Translations under genes and position numbers: made by a program
Shown here: one piece after another, positions 45,782 to 55,758 of the stretch
How the letters are laid out: each line of letters starts with the position of its first letter
Numbering within the stretch: the stretch's first letter is position 1
Assembly (NCBI RefSeq): GCF_008868155.1
Contig: NZ_WBKR01000003.1
Span: forward strand, 1-64,000
Direction of reading: 5' to 3'
Length of the DNA: 64,000 bases
Origin: Micromonospora sp. ALFpr18c
Lineage (GTDB): Bacteria > Actinomycetota > Actinomycetes > Mycobacteriales > Micromonosporaceae
The notes under the pieces: model-generated
The model's input: the letters and a program-made list of their open reading frames with translations, nothing else
What the model was told of the DNA's origin: nothing
Database searches by the model: none

Positions 45782-46704
45782 GCGAGGTCCTCGCCGGCGC
45801 CGACGCGGACGCCACGCGCCCAGTCGGTCGCCGACATGGCCCGCTTGCCCGCGGCCCGCACCTCGCCGAGACGCACCGGCACGGTGGCCGTACCGGCCAG
45901 CACGCGGGACTTCTCCACCAGCAACTCCCCCGGCTTCAGCTCCGGCCCGTCGGGCACCGGCACGACCGGGCCGAGTTTCACCCGCTCACCGCGGAACGTG
46001 GTCCAGGCGCCGGGGGCCGGGGTGCAGGCCCGGATCCGGCGGTCCACCGCGAACCCCGGGTCAGCCCAGCGGACCCGGGCGTCGTCCACGGTCAGCTTCG
46101 GTGCCAGCGACACACCGTCGGCCGGCTGCGGCTCGGCACGGGCGGTGCCGTCCTCGATCGCGTCCAGCACCGCCACCAGCAGACCCGCACCGGAGTCGGC
46201 GAGCCGCTCCAGCAGGTCGCCGGACGTGTCGGCGGGACGGATCTCGTCGGTCAGGGTGCCGTAGACCGGGCCGGTGTCCAGGCCCTGCTCCAGCTGGAAC
46301 ACGCTGGCGCCGGTCAGCTCGTCGCCGTGCAGCACGGCGTGCTGCACGGGCGCGGCGCCCCGCCAGGCCGGCAGCAGCGAGAAGTGCAGGTTGATCCAGC
46401 CGTGTCGGGGGATCTCCAGTGCCGCCGGCGGCACCAGCGCGCCGTACGCGACCACCGGCACGCAGTCCGGTGCCAGCTCGCGCAGCCGGTCGAGAAACTC
46501 CGGGTCCCGGGGGCGGGCCGGCGTGAGCACCTCGACGCCATGCTCGTCGGCCCACTCGGCGACCGGGGAGCGGGACAGGCCACGCCCCCGCCCGGCGGGC
46601 GCGTCGGGCCGGGTCACCACGGCGACCAGCTCGTGCCGCGAGGCGGCGACGGCGGACAGGGCGGGGACGGCGACGGCCGGCGTACCGGCGAAGATCACGC
46701 GCAT
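45778..46704 (-). CDS. fmt: methionyl-tRNA formyltransferase
   Basis: The 308-residue enzyme formylates initiator Met-t[19 protein letters not shown] starts the Rossmann domain, [21 protein letters not shown] (in two parts, about 105-125) holds the catalytic Asn-His region, and a C-terminal OB-like domain (about 205-305) binds tRNA. It starts 5 nt after def and is overlapped by rsmB. Confidence 0.96.
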   Translation of the reverse strand: MRVIFAGTPAVAVPALSAVAASRHELVAVVTRPDAPAGRGRGLSRSPVAEWADEHGVEVLTPARPRDPEFLDRLRELAPDCVPVVAYGALVPPAALEIPRHGWINLHFSLLPAWRGAAPVQHAVLHGDELTGASVFQLEQGLDTGPVYGTLTDEIRPADTSGDLLERLADSGAGLLVAVLDAIEDGTARAEPQPADGVSLAPKLTVDDARVRWADPGFAVDRRIRACTPAPGAWTTFRGERVKLGPVVPVPDGPELKPGELLVEKSRVLAGTATVPVRLGEVRAAGKRAMSATDWARGVRVGAGEDLA

Positions 46705-46709
46705 CCGGG

Positions 46710-47270
46710 TCACCGGCCCAGACCGAAGGGGTTGCCCGCGCCGTGCGGGTTGACCTTGACCACCGGCGGGGCGGCCGCGTCGTACCACTCGGCCTGGCGG
46801 ATCGCCTTCATCGCCTCCTTGCGACCGGCGGCGTCGAGCCGGTCCAGGAAGAGCACACCGTCGAGGTGGTCGGTCTCGTGCTGCACGCAGCGGGCCATCA
46901 GACCGGTGCCGACGATCTGCAACGGGTCACCGTAGCCGTTGAAGCCCTTGGCGACGACGTTCTGCCGCCGCTTGGTGTCGAAGTAGAGCCCGGGGATCGA
47001 CAGGCAGCCCTCCGGGCCGTCCTGCTCCTCCTCGTCGGGAAATTCGAGCACCGGGTTGACCAGGTGCCCGAGCACGTCGTCGACGTCGAAGGTGAACACC
47101 CGCAGGCCCACACCGAGCTGCGGGGCGGCCAGGCCGGCGCCGTTCTGCTCACGCATCGTGTCGGTCAGGTCGGCGATGAGCCTCCGCAGCTCGACGTCGA
47201 AATCGACCACCGGATCAGCCGGCGTGCGCAGCACCGGATCCCCAAAAAGACGGATGGGCTGGACGGTCAC
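46710..47270 (-). CDS. def: peptide deformylase
   Basis: The 186-residue metalloprotease removes the N-formyl group. All three motifs are present: GAGLAAPQ (about 45), EGCLSIPG (about 88) and the zinc site QHETDHLDG (about 130). GTG at 47270 is preferred because AAGGAG lies 9 nt upstream; an ATG six codons earlier overlaps that site. It leads the def-fmt-rsmB operon. Confidence 0.95.
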   Translation of the reverse strand: MTVQPIRLFGDPVLRTPADPVVDFDVELRRLIADLTDTMREQNGAGLAAPQLGVGLRVFTFDVDDVLGHLVNPVLEFPDEEEQDGPEGCLSIPGLYFDTKRRQNVVAKGFNGYGDPLQIVGTGLMARCVQHETDHLDGVLFLDRLDAAGRKEAMKAIRQAEWYDAAAPPVVKVNPHGAGNPFGLGR

Positions 47271-47315
47271 GCGGGACGGCTCCTTCATGGGTGGGACGAG
47301 CGGTGCCGTACCAGT

Positions 47316-48584
47316 CTACGGAGTGCCCGGCCGGACGCCGGCCGGCGTACCGCGATCGACCACCGCCGGTGTGCCCAGCGTCACCGGCAGGCTGTCGTAG
47401 CCGCGCAGGGTCAGCCGGGTCCGGTGCCGGGGCGTCCCGGCCAGGGCCAGCTCGGGCAGCCGGCGCAGCAGCAGCGGGAACGCCAGTTGCGCCTCCAGCC
47501 GGGCCAGGCCGGCGCCGAGGCAGTAGTGCGGGCCGGCGCCGAAGGACAGCGGGTGCGCCTGCTCGCGGGTCGGGTCGAAGCAGCGCGGGTCGGGAAAGCG
47601 GCGCGGATCCCGGTTGGCCGCGCCGAGCAGCAGCAGCGCCGTGCTGCCCGCCGGCAGGTCGAGCCCACCGCAGCGCACCGGCGCCGTGCTGGTGCGGGTG
47701 GTCAGCTGCACCGGGGAGTCGTAGCGCAGCAGCTCCTCGACGTACGCCGGGGCGAGCGCGGGGTCGGCGCGCAGCGCGTCGGCGGCCGCCGGGTGACGCA
47801 GCAGCACGACGAGCCCGTTGCCGAGCAGGTTGGTGGTGGTCTCGAAGCCGGCCACCAGCAGCACCACCAGGTTGGCCAGCAGCTCGTCGCCGGTGAGCCG
47901 CTCACCGTCGGCGTCGTGCACCTGGACCAGCGCCGTGGTCAGGTCGTCGGCCGGTGCCCGGCGCCGGGCGACGATCAACTCGACGAAGTAGTCGCGCAGC
48001 TCGGCGGCACCCGCGTCGGCGACCGCCAACTCCTCGGTGGTGATCTCCGGCTCCAGCACGCCGGTCAGGTCACCGGCCCAGCGGCGGAACAACGGCCGGT
48101 CGGCCGCGGGCACGCCGAGCAGCGCGCAGATCACCCCCACCGGCAGCGGGTACGCGAAGTCGGCCAGCACGTCGACCGGCGCGCCGTCCTCGGCCCGGTC
48201 GACCATCGCGTCGAGCAGTTCCTCGGCCTGGGCCAGCACCACGTCCCGCATGCCGGCGATCCGGCGCGGGCTGAACGCCCCGGCGGCGAGCCGACGCATC
48301 CGGCTGTGGTCGGGCGGGTTGGTGCGCAGCATCGACCGGGCGATCGACGACACCGCCGGGCTCTGCCGCCAGTTCGGCCAGACCTGGTCCCGCAGCGTGT
48401 CGTCGAGCACCCCGAGCCGGGGGTCGCGCAGCAACTCGTCGGCCTCCGGATAGCCGGTCACCACGTACAGGCCGGGCAGCGCCTGCACCACCGGCCCGTG
48501 GGCGCGCAACCGCTCGTACGTCGGGTACGGGTCGACACGCCCCTGCGGCGACATGAGCAGTGTGAGCGCCTCGGCAGCATCCAT
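47316..48584 (-). CDS. cytochrome P450
   Basis: The 422-residue soluble P450 has the I-helix AGFETTTN near 240, the ExxR in VEELLRYDSPV near 280 and the heme-binding FGAGPHYCLGAGLAR near 345. The proximal NPPDHSRMRRL near 92 is typical of actinomycete class I P450s. Ferredoxin and reductase genes are not adjacent, and no biosynthetic cluster surrounds it, so its substrate cannot be guessed. GGGGGAGG is 6 nt before the ATG. It is 45 nt upstream of def and may be read into it. Confidence 0.94.
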   Translation of the reverse strand: MDAAEALTLLMSPQGRVDPYPTYERLRAHGPVVQALPGLYVVTGYPEADELLRDPRLGVLDDTLRDQVWPNWRQSPAVSSIARSMLRTNPPDHSRMRRLAAGAFSPRRIAGMRDVVLAQAEELLDAMVDRAEDGAPVDVLADFAYPLPVGVICALLGVPAADRPLFRRWAGDLTGVLEPEITTEELAVADAGAAELRDYFVELIVARRRAPADDLTTALVQVHDADGERLTGDELLANLVVLLVAGFETTTNLLGNGLVVLLRHPAAADALRADPALAPAYVEELLRYDSPVQLTTRTSTAPVRCGGLDLPAGSTALLLLGAANRDPRRFPDPRCFDPTREQAHPLSFGAGPHYCLGAGLARLEAQLAFPLLLRRLPELALAGTPRHRTRLTLRGYDSLPVTLGTPAVVDRGTPAGVRPGTP

Positions 48585-48660
48585 GGCCGGCCTCCCCCGT
48601 CGATGCGTCGGAGGCTCCATCATCCCGGTGCCGGCGTCATCCGGCAGCCCGCAGGCCACC

Positions 48661-48700
48661 GCCCTCAGGCCTCAGGCCTCAGCCCTCAGGCCACAGGCCG
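48661..48700. repeat. short CTCAGGC tandem repeat
   Basis: Four to five imperfect copies of CCTCAGGC occupy the gap between the P450 start and the end of the kinase-like gene. No dyad, promoter or coding function is apparent. Confidence 0.6.
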
Positions 48701-48730
48701 CGACGACGAGGGCTGGGACCGCCCAGGGGG

Positions 48731-49714
48731 TCAGGCGTTGACGCCCGGATCCCCGGCCAGGACCGCGTCGCCACCGAGCAGCGCGGGCTCCGGCAACGGC
48801 AGCTGGATCTTGTGAGCCGCCTCCCAGTCGTAGACCAGGCCGGGGCGCACCTGCGCGGCGAAGTAGTCGATGGCGCTCATGCCGCCCACCACCGGCTCGT
48901 CGACCTCCGCGACGAGCTGGGCGGGGACGAGGGAGAAGCCGTTCTGCAGGGCTGCGCTGAGCCGGCGGTGGCCGTCCACGACGAAGAAGTACTCGCCGGT
49001 GAACCCGATCTTCAACGGTTCGAGGGCCTCGTCACCGGCCTCGGCCACGTCACCGACGAACTCGGTGTCCCACAGTCCGCGCAGGGTGGCGATGTCCTCG
49101 GTCGGGTAGACCCGGGCCGGGTCCAGCAGCAGCAGCGGCGGGCCGTCGCGCAGCACCTCGGCGCCGAGCGTCCCCTCGTGCGCGGCGATGATGTGCTCGA
49201 CCACCTCGGCGGCCGAGGCCCGGGTGGTGTCGCAGATCAGGTCGTAGTTGCGCAGCCGCGCCTTGTCCACCCCGTAGCGGACGATGAACCGGCTGCGCTC
49301 GCTCTCGCTGCGCTCGCGGAGCTTGGCCTTGGCCTCCTCCAGCGAGGCGTAGCTCTCCGCCGGCCCGGAGGGGCGGGCCAGCACCCGGCGGGCCGCCTCA
49401 CCCGGCTCGGTGATCATGTGCACCTTGAGCGCGTCGGTGAAGAAGTGCCACGCCAGCCGGGAGTCCATGACGAGGCGCTCGCCGGACGCGGCGATGTCGC
49501 GCTGGAGCTGGTCGACGTAGCCGTCGACGGCCTGGTCCAGCTCGGCGTGCAGGTTGAGCTGCAGGGCGGTCATCTGCCGCTGCTGGGCCATCTCCCGATA
49601 GAGATCACCCACGCTGACCCGGCGCATGCCGAGCCGGTTGGCGATCTCGACCGACACGGTGCTCTTGCCGCTGCCGAGGTCGCCGTTGAAGACGATCGAT
49701 TGTCGAACGGTCAC
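48731..49714 (-). CDS. cytidylate-kinase-like protein with ParB-like C-terminal segment
   Basis: The 327-residue protein begins with a P-loop kinase region: FNGDLGSGKSTVSVEIANRL (about 8-27), RRVSVGDLYREMAQQ, and the CMP-kinase-like YASLEEAKAKLRERSESERSRF (in two parts, about 125-148). The C-terminal ~120 residues contain YFFVVDGHRRLSAALQNG near 250, which resembles the catalytic GHRR-type loop of the ParB/Srx fold. Function is unknown. GTG at 49714 is chosen; the frame stays open upstream without similarity. Confidence 0.75.
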   Translation of the reverse strand: MTVRQSIVFNGDLGSGKSTVSVEIANRLGMRRVSVGDLYREMAQQRQMTALQLNLHAELDQAVDGYVDQLQRDIAASGERLVMDSRLAWHFFTDALKVHMITEPGEAARRVLARPSGPAESYASLEEAKAKLRERSESERSRFIVRYGVDKARLRNYDLICDTTRASAAEVVEHIIAAHEGTLGAEVLRDGPPLLLLDPARVYPTEDIATLRGLWDTEFVGDVAEAGDEALEPLKIGFTGEYFFVVDGHRRLSAALQNGFSLVPAQLVAEVDEPVVGGMSAIDYFAAQVRPGLVYDWEAAHKIQLPLPEPALLGGDAVLAGDPGVNA

Positions 49715-49971
49715 GACTGGTCCACCCCTGATAACCGGCTGTTTGACATCATCGACATTCGCGTCCGACCGACGCGTTCCCGCCACCGTCGCGCCGTCCT
49801 GCGGCGGCTCCGGCTCGGTGTGTCCGACGCCGCACCGCAACCAGGAACCGTCGTACGCCCGGGCATGACGGGCGATGCTACCACCCGGGCGCCAGCGCTT
49901 TGCCGGACGCGGTGTGCGGGGGCCACCACCGCGGACCAGGTCGGGGGGGCCGCCGGCATCGGCCGAACCGG

Positions 49972-52053
49972 TCAGAACAGGCTCAGCGGATCGACCTGGA
50001 GACGAACCGGATCGGCGGCCTTGCGGGCGGCGCGCGCCCCGGCGGCCGAGTGCAGCGCCTCGGCGAGCGCGGCGGCCCGCGCCCGGGGCACCCGGACCAG
50101 CATCCGCTCCCGCCCCTCGTCGGCGGGCACGGGCCCGAGCACCTCGGCGTCGGCGGGCAGCCGGGCGGCGGCGAGCAGGTCGGCCACCGCCTCGGCCGGG
50201 CCGGTGACGCTGGCCATCCGCACCGCCGGAGGGAAGCCCAACTCCCGGCGCTCGGCCAGCTCGCGGCCGGCGAACCAGGCCGCGTCCCAGCGCAGCAGCG
50301 CCTGCACCGGGGCGAGCGCGCCGTCGGCGACGACCACCACCCGGCCGGCCGGGGCCGGCCGGGCCAGCGCCGCGGCGGCCAGCCAGCGCCGCAGCGCCTC
50401 CTCGCCGGCACGCAGGTCGGCCCGGGTCAGCAGGGCCCACGAGTCGAGCAGCAGCACCGCGCCGTAGCCGCCCTCGGCGACCGGCTCGGCACCCGGGGTG
50501 GCCACCACCAGGGCCGCCCCGCCGGGCACGTCGGTGAGCACCTCCTCCCGCCCCGAGGTGCGCACGGGCACGCCGGGGAACGCCCGGCCCAGCTCCTCGG
50601 CGGTACGCCGGGCGCCGGTCACCGCGGCCCGCAGCCGCCGACCATCGCACTGCGGGCAGGCGTACGCGGCGGCCACCCGGGCGCACCAGCGGCACGCCGG
50701 GGTGCCACCGGACGAGGGCAGCGCGAGCGGGCCGGCGCAGTGCGCGCACCGCGCCGGGGTGCGGCAGTCGGCGCAGGAGATCGACGGCAGGTAGCCGCGC
50801 CGGGGCACCTGAACGAGCACCGGCAGGTCCGCCCGGATGGCGTCCCGGGCGGCCGTCCAGGCCAGGCTGGGCAGCCGGGCGGTGGCCGCACCCGGGTCAC
50901 GCGCCAGCTGGGGATCGTCGCCGGTGGGTGCGATGGCCGCAACGCGGGCCCGCACCGTCGCCCGGTCGGCGACGACCTCCCGGGCCCAGCCGGTCTCCAG
51001 CAGCAGCTGCGCCTCGGCGGTGCGGGCGTACCCGCCGACCAGCGCGCCGGCCTCGGCGAGCTGGGCGCGGGTGAGCAGCACGTCGCGGGCGTGCGGATAG
51101 GGCGCCCGGGGCTCGGAGTGCAGGTCGTCGCCGTCATCCCAGACGGCGACCAGGCCGAGCCGGTCCACCGGGGCGAACATCGCCGCCCGGGTGCCGATCA
51201 CCACCGGTACCTGCCCACGCCGCGCGGTGAGGAAGGCCCGGTAGCGCCGGGCCGGCCCGAGCGCGGCGGAGAGGCTGACGTGCCGCCCCGAGCCGAGCAC
51301 GGCGGTGAGCGCGGCGTCGAGGCGGTCGAGGTCGCGGGCGTCGGCCACCACCACCACGGCCCCGCGTCCCCCGGCCACCGTCGCGGCGACCGCGTCGGCG
51401 TAGCGGGCCGCCCAGTCCTCGCCGGGCAACGCCGACCAGACCGCGCGGGGCGCCCGGCCGTCGGTGAGCGCCCGCAGCAGGACCGGGCCGGTCGGGTAGT
51501 CCCGCCACCCGCGCGGGTCCACCACGGACGCGGCCGGGCCGTCCGCACCGGGCACGGTCGTACCGCTTACCACGGGCGCGGTCGTACCGTCCGCCCCGGT
51601 GACCGGCGGCCCGGCGTCGGCGCGCTCCGCGCCGTCGGCGGTGGCCCCGGGGGCGGGCTGGTCGTCGCGGGACTCCTTCTCCACCCGGGCGTGCCGGGGT
51701 GGCACCGCGAGCCGGAGCACGTCGGCGAGGCTGCCCGCGTACCGGTCGGCCACCGCGCGGGCCAGCCGGGCGATCTCCGGCGCCAGCACCGGCTCCGGGG
51801 AGACCACCTTCTCCAGGTAAGCGAGGCGGCCGGTGTGCCCGGAGTCGTCGGCGCGGGACAGCAGCCACCCGTCGACGAGCTGCCCCGCGAAGCGCACCTT
51901 CACCCGGGTGCCGGGCACCGCCACGTCGTCCAGCTCGGCCGGCACCAGGTAGTCGAACGGGCGGTCCAGGTGCGCCAGTGGCACGTCCACGCAGACGCGC
52001 GCGAACGGCGACCCGTCCGCGGGTCGCCGGTCGCTGCGCCTGGTGGCGGTCAG
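49972..52053 (-). CDS. priA: PriA-like primosomal protein, helicase motifs degenerate
   Basis: The ~693-residue protein has the PriA N-terminal 3'-DNA-binding domain ([20 protein letters not shown]) and two zinc-binding clusters ([30 protein letters not shown]). Walker A is missing ([14 protein letters not shown] in its place), and the DEEH box reads DDGDD, as in other actinobacterial PriA that are presumed non-helicase. No ATG/GTG lies between the metK stop and the conserved N-terminus. CTG at 52053 overlaps the metK TGA (CTGA) and is the best start; GTG at 51990 would cut into the first strand. Confidence 0.88.
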   Translation of the reverse strand: MTATRRSDRRPADGSPFARVCVDVPLAHLDRPFDYLVPAELDDVAVPGTRVKVRFAGQLVDGWLLSRADDSGHTGRLAYLEKVVSPEPVLAPEIARLARAVADRYAGSLADVLRLAVPPRHARVEKESRDDQPAPGATADGAERADAGPPVTGADGTTAPVVSGTTVPGADGPAASVVDPRGWRDYPTGPVLLRALTDGRAPRAVWSALPGEDWAARYADAVAATVAGGRGAVVVVADARDLDRLDAALTAVLGSGRHVSLSAALGPARRYRAFLTARRGQVPVVIGTRAAMFAPVDRLGLVAVWDDGDDLHSEPRAPYPHARDVLLTRAQLAEAGALVGGYARTAEAQLLLETGWAREVVADRATVRARVAAIAPTGDDPQLARDPGAATARLPSLAWTAARDAIRADLPVLVQVPRRGYLPSISCADCRTPARCAHCAGPLALPSSGGTPACRWCARVAAAYACPQCDGRRLRAAVTGARRTAEELGRAFPGVPVRTSGREEVLTDVPGGAALVVATPGAEPVAEGGYGAVLLLDSWALLTRADLRAGEEALRRWLAAAALARPAPAGRVVVVADGALAPVQALLRWDAAWFAGRELAERRELGFPPAVRMASVTGPAEAVADLLAAARLPADAEVLGPVPADEGRERMLVRVPRARAAALAEALHSAAGARAARKAADPVRLQVDPLSLF

Positions 52054-53243
52054 GCTCCCGCGGCCGACTTGAGGTCGGCGGCCCGGTCGGTGCTCTCCCA
52101 GGTCAGGTCCGGCAGCTCCCGGCCGAAGTGGCCGTACGCGGCGGTCTGCTGGTAGATCGGGCGGAGCAGGTTGAGGTCCCGGATGATCGCGGCCGGGCGC
52201 AGGTCGAACACCTCGGCGACGGCCTTCTCGATCGAGGAGACCGGCACCGTCTCGGTGCCGAACGTCTCGATGAACAGGCTCACCGGGTGCGCCTTGCCGA
52301 TGGCGTAGGCGACCTGCGCCTCGCACCGCTCGGCCAGGCCGGCGGCGACCACGTTCTTGGCCACCCACCGCATCGCGTACGCGGCCGACCGGTCCACCTT
52401 GGACGGGTCCTTGCCGGAGAACGCGCCACCGCCGTGCCGGGCGTACCCGCCGTAGGTGTCCACGATGATCTTGCGGCCGGTCAGCCCGGCGTCACCCATC
52501 GGGCCACCGATCTCGAACCGGCCGGTCGGGTTGACCAACAGCCGGTAGCCGTCGGTGTCCAGGCCGAGGCTCTCCAGCTCGGGGGCGATGACGTGGTCGC
52601 GCACGTCCGGGGTGAGCAGCGAGTCCAGGGAGATGTCCGCGGCGTGCTGGCTGGACACGACCACCGTGTTCAGCCGGACCGGGCGCAGCCCCTCGTACTC
52701 GATGGTGACCTGGGTCTTGCCGTCCGGCCGCAGGTACGGGATCGTGCCGTCCTTGCGGACCGCGGCGAGCCGGCGGGCCAGACGGTGCGCCAGGGCGATC
52801 GGCAGCGGCATCAGCTCGGGCGTCTCCGAGCAGGCGAAGCCGAACATCATGCCCTGGTCGCCGGCGCCCTGCGCGTCCAGCGCGCTCTCCGACGCGCCGG
52901 TACGCAGCTCGAACGCGTTGTCCACGCCCTGCGCGATGTCCTCGGACTGCGCGCCGATGGAGACGCTGACCCCGCAGGAGGCGCCGTCGAAGCCCTTCTT
53001 CGACGAGTCGTAGCCGATGTCGAGGATGGTCCGCCGGACGATCGTCGGGATGTCGGCGTACGCCTTGGTGGTCACCTCACCGGCGATGTGCACCTGGCCG
53101 GTGGTGATCATGGTCTCGACCGCCACCCGGCTGTGCGGATCCTCGGCGAGCAGCGCGTCGAGGATGCCATCGCTGATCTGGTCGGCGATCTTGTCCGGGT
53201 GGCCTTCCGTGACCGATTCGGACGTGAAGAGGCGGCGTGTCAC
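52050..53243 (-). CDS. metK: S-adenosylmethionine synthetase
   Basis: The 397-residue enzyme makes SAM from Met and [19 protein letters not shown] (about 128) and the phosphate-binding [19 protein letters not shown] (about 268) are signatures; [16 protein letters not shown] opens the protein. The start is GTG at 53243 with AGGAG at suitable distance. It follows coaBC and is coupled to priA. Confidence 0.97.
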   Translation of the reverse strand: MTRRLFTSESVTEGHPDKIADQISDGILDALLAEDPHSRVAVETMITTGQVHIAGEVTTKAYADIPTIVRRTILDIGYDSSKKGFDGASCGVSVSIGAQSEDIAQGVDNAFELRTGASESALDAQGAGDQGMMFGFACSETPELMPLPIALAHRLARRLAAVRKDGTIPYLRPDGKTQVTIEYEGLRPVRLNTVVVSSQHAADISLDSLLTPDVRDHVIAPELESLGLDTDGYRLLVNPTGRFEIGGPMGDAGLTGRKIIVDTYGGYARHGGGAFSGKDPSKVDRSAAYAMRWVAKNVVAAGLAERCEAQVAYAIGKAHPVSLFIETFGTETVPVSSIEKAVAEVFDLRPAAIIRDLNLLRPIYQQTAAYGHFGRELPDLTWESTDRAADLKSAAGA

Positions 53244-53330
53244 GGCACTCCTAAGCGTGTGATGTCGTTCCGCGGGAGTCTAATCACCACTGCGGCGGGC
53301 GTGGAGTTCAGTCGTGCTTTGTTCCACTCG

Positions 53331-54539
53331 TCAGGAGCGGTCGGCCAGCCGCGCCACGACGAGATCCCACACGGTGTCGGCCACGTCCTCCTTGGCCTGC
53401 TCCGGCAGTCGGCTGACCGAGCCGTCCGCGCCGATGACCGTCACCGTGTTGGTGTCGGCGCCGAAGACCAGATCCGGACCGACCTCGTTGACGACGATCA
53501 GGTCGGCCCGCTTCCGGGCGAGTTTCGCCCGGCCGTTGGCCTCGGCGTCGCCGGTCTCGGCGGCGAACACCACCAGCACCTGCTCCGGTCGTTTGCGCTG
53601 GCCGAGCTCCGCCGCGATGTCCGGGTTCGTGACCAGCTCGATGGTGGGAGCGACGCCGTCGTCCGACTTCTTGATTTTGCCAGGCGCGTACGTCGCCGGC
53701 CGGAAATCGGCCGGAGCCGCCGCCATCACCACCGCGTCGGCCTCGTCGGCGGCCTTGACGGTCGCGTCGCGCAGTTCGGCGGTGGAGCCGACACGGACCA
53801 GGTCGACCCCGGCGGGGGCGGCGAGGGAGACGTTGGCCGCGATCAGGGTCACCTGGGCGCCCCGGGCCACCGCCGCGCGGGCGAACGCGTAGCCCTGCTT
53901 GCCCGACGACCGGTTGCCGAGGAAGCGGACCGGGTCCAAGGGCTCGCGGGTGCCGCCCGCGGTGACCACCACCCGCCGGCCGGCCAGGTCGGCGGGGGCG
54001 GAGTCACCCCGGGCGAGGACCCGACGGGCGACGGCGAAGATCTCCGCCGGGTCGGGCAGCCGGCCCTTGCCGCTGTCGGCGCCGGTGAGTCGCCCGACGG
54101 CCGGCTCGATGACCCGGACCCCCCGGGAGCGCAGCGTGGCGACGTTGGCCACCGTGGCCGGGTGCTCCCACATCTCGGTGTGCATGGCCGGAGCCAGCAC
54201 CACCGGGCAGCGGGCGGTCAGCAGCGTGTTGGTCAGCAGGTCGTCGGCGAGCCCGTGCGCGGCCTTGGCGAGCAGGTCGGTGGTCGTCGGCGCGACCACC
54301 ACCAGGTCGGCCTGCTGGCCGAGGCGCACGTGCGGCACCTCGTGCACGTCGGACCAGACGTCGTCGGCGACCGGCTGGCCGGACAGTGCCGCCCAGGTCG
54401 GCGCTCCGACGAAGCGGAGCGCCGACGCGGTCGGTACGACGCGGACCCGGTGACCCGACTCGGTGAAGAGCCGCAGCAGCTCACACGCCTTGTAGGCGGC
54501 GATGCCGCCGCCGACCCCGAGGACGATCGAGGCGGACAT
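53331..54539 (-). CDS. coaBC: phosphopantothenoylcysteine decarboxylase / phosphopantothenate-cysteine ligase
   Basis: The 402-residue bifunctional CoA enzyme has a flavin-binding CoaC domain (about 1-180; VLGVGGGIAAYKACELLR, catalytic His in EVPHVRL, PAMHTEMW in place of PxMNxxMW) and a CoaB ligase domain (about 187-400; VVVTAGGTREPLDPVRFLGN and SSGKQGYAFARAA). It lies 14 nt after rpoZ. Confidence 0.95.
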   Translation of the reverse strand: MSASIVLGVGGGIAAYKACELLRLFTESGHRVRVVPTASALRFVGAPTWAALSGQPVADDVWSDVHEVPHVRLGQQADLVVVAPTTTDLLAKAAHGLADDLLTNTLLTARCPVVLAPAMHTEMWEHPATVANVATLRSRGVRVIEPAVGRLTGADSGKGRLPDPAEIFAVARRVLARGDSAPADLAGRRVVVTAGGTREPLDPVRFLGNRSSGKQGYAFARAAVARGAQVTLIAANVSLAAPAGVDLVRVGSTAELRDATVKAADEADAVVMAAAPADFRPATYAPGKIKKSDDGVAPTIELVTNPDIAAELGQRKRPEQVLVVFAAETGDAEANGRAKLARKRADLIVVNEVGPDLVFGADTNTVTVIGADGSVSRLPEQAKEDVADTVWDLVVARLADRS

Positions 54540-54553
54540 CGACGGGTGCGGTC

Positions 54554-54817
54554 TTACGGCTGGTCGGTCGGCTCGGCGGTGAGCAGGCCCGCGTTGATCT
54601 CGCGCATGGCGATGGAGAGGGGCTTCTCCTGGGGGGTGGTCTCGACGAGCGGGCCGACGTACTCCAGCAGGCCCTCACCGAGCTGGCTGTAGTAGGCGTT
54701 GACCTGGCGCGCGCGCTTGGCGGCGAAGATGACCAGCGCGTACTTCGACGTCGTCTTCTCGAGGAGCTCGTCGATCGGCGGGTTGGTGATGCCTTCGGGG
54801 TTGGCGATGGATCCCAC
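54554..54817 (-). CDS. rpoZ: RNA polymerase omega subunit
   Basis: The 87-residue protein has [29 protein letters not shown] (in parts, residues ~12-40), diagnostic of omega, and the actinobacterial C-terminus [15 protein letters not shown]. It assists assembly of the beta' subunit. It follows the gmk-locus gene by 64 nt. Confidence 0.96.
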   Translation of the reverse strand: MGSIANPEGITNPPIDELLEKTTSKYALVIFAAKRARQVNAYYSQLGEGLLEYVGPLVETTPQEKPLSIAMREINAGLLTAEPTDQP

Positions 54818-54881
54818 GAATTAACCTCTGCGTCTTTCGAGCCGCGCGAACGCGGTGCTGAGTCTCAACGGCGGCCGACCG

Positions 54882-55415
54882 TCAGCCGCGCACACGCGAC
54901 CAGGTCGGATCCGGATAAGAAGAACCGAGTAAGCCTACCAGCTCGCCGACGACCCGCTCGGTGTGGTCGTGGGTCAGGGCGTGGTCGAAGCTCGCCGCGA
55001 CGGCCGGGTCGGGACGCTTCCCGGGCGGGCTCAGCAGCACCAGCCGGGCGTCGGGCAGGCGCGCCCGGACCAGCGGGGCGCCGCGCAGGTCGAGCGGGAG
55101 CAGCACCGGCTGCCCGGCGTCGAGCCGGGCGCGCAGCGGCGGGTACGGCGTACCCCGGTGGTGTGGGCCGGCCCTGGACCACTCCAGCAGCTCGCCCGCG
55201 GCCACCCGCCGGTCGAACTCGGCCGGCGCGAGGAAGACCCGGTCGACACCGTCGACCTCCTGCTCCCGGCGCGGCCGGGTGGTGGCCGGTACCGGGATCC
55301 ACACGAACGGAGAACGCGCCCGGACGAGCTCGACGACACTCTCCCTGCCGGAACCCGAAGGTCCAGCCAGGACAGTGAGCCGAGCCGCCGGGCGCGCCTC
55401 GTCATCCGTGCTCAC
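54882..55415 (-). CDS. gmk-like: degenerate guanylate-kinase-like protein at the gmk locus
   Basis: The 177-residue protein aligns with guanylate kinase over its N-terminal half (RLTVLAGPSGSG; ATTRPRREQEVDGVDRVFL; FDRRVAAGELLEW). The P-loop GPSGSGRES has Arg24 in place of the essential Lys and Glu25 in place of Ser/Thr. The GMP-binding Tyr residues of DYxF and YGT are Arg (DRVF, HRGT). The lid region is missing, and length is below the usual ~200. Position between mihF and rpoZ is that of gmk. It may be an inactive relic or a repurposed protein; a true Gmk would then be encoded elsewhere. Confidence 0.8.
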   Translation of the reverse strand: MSTDDEARPAARLTVLAGPSGSGRESVVELVRARSPFVWIPVPATTRPRREQEVDGVDRVFLAPAEFDRRVAAGELLEWSRAGPHHRGTPYPPLRARLDAGQPVLLPLDLRGAPLVRARLPDARLVLLSPPGKRPDPAVAASFDHALTHDHTERVVGELVGLLGSSYPDPTWSRVRG

Positions 55416-55440
55416 TGCTTGTTTCTACACGCTGCCAGGT

Positions 55441-55758
55441 TCAGTTGGCGGCGAACTCTCCAAGCAGTGCCTTGCGCTGCTGCTCGCCGAGGCCACGCAG
55501 GCGACGGCTGTCAGCGATCTTGAGCTTCTCCATGATCTGGGTAGCCCGGATCTTGCCAATGCCCGGCATCGCCTGCAGGACGGCCGAAACCTTGAGCTTA
55601 CCCACGACGTCGTCGCTCTCGGCGCGCTCGAGGACGGCGCCAAGGGTGGTCTTGCCCTGCTTGAGCTGCTCCTTCAGCTCGGCACGGGCCTTGCGGATCT
55701 CCGCGGCCTTCTCGAGCGCGGCAGCGCGCTGTTCGGGGGTCAGTGACGGGAGCGGCAC
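55441..55758 (-). CDS. mihF: actinobacterial integration host factor
   Basis: The 105-residue protein (PSLTPEQRAAALEKAAEIRK; C-terminal KVSAVLQAMPGIGKIRATQI) is the actinobacterial IHF with a helix-two-turn-helix DNA-binding region. It is unrelated to the proteobacterial IHF fold. It organises the nucleoid and is near-universal in this phylum. The start is GTG, preceded by GAGGAG. It sits in the usual pyrF-mihF-gmk order. Confidence 0.96.
   Translation of the reverse strand: MPLPSLTPEQRAAALEKAAEIRKARAELKEQLKQGKTTLGAVLERAESDDVVGKLKVSAVLQAMPGIGKIRATQIMEKLKIADSRRLRGLGEQQRKALLGEFAAN

Noticed and set aside
49900-49975. Hairpins between priA and the kinase-like gene as a riboswitch
   Set aside because: Only short GC-rich dyads are present, with no recognisable conserved riboswitch blocks. 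The sequence is too GC-rich to separate from chance.
53244-53330. SAM riboswitch before metK
   Set aside because: The 87-nt gap is short, and none of the conserved SAM-I/II core segments is visible.
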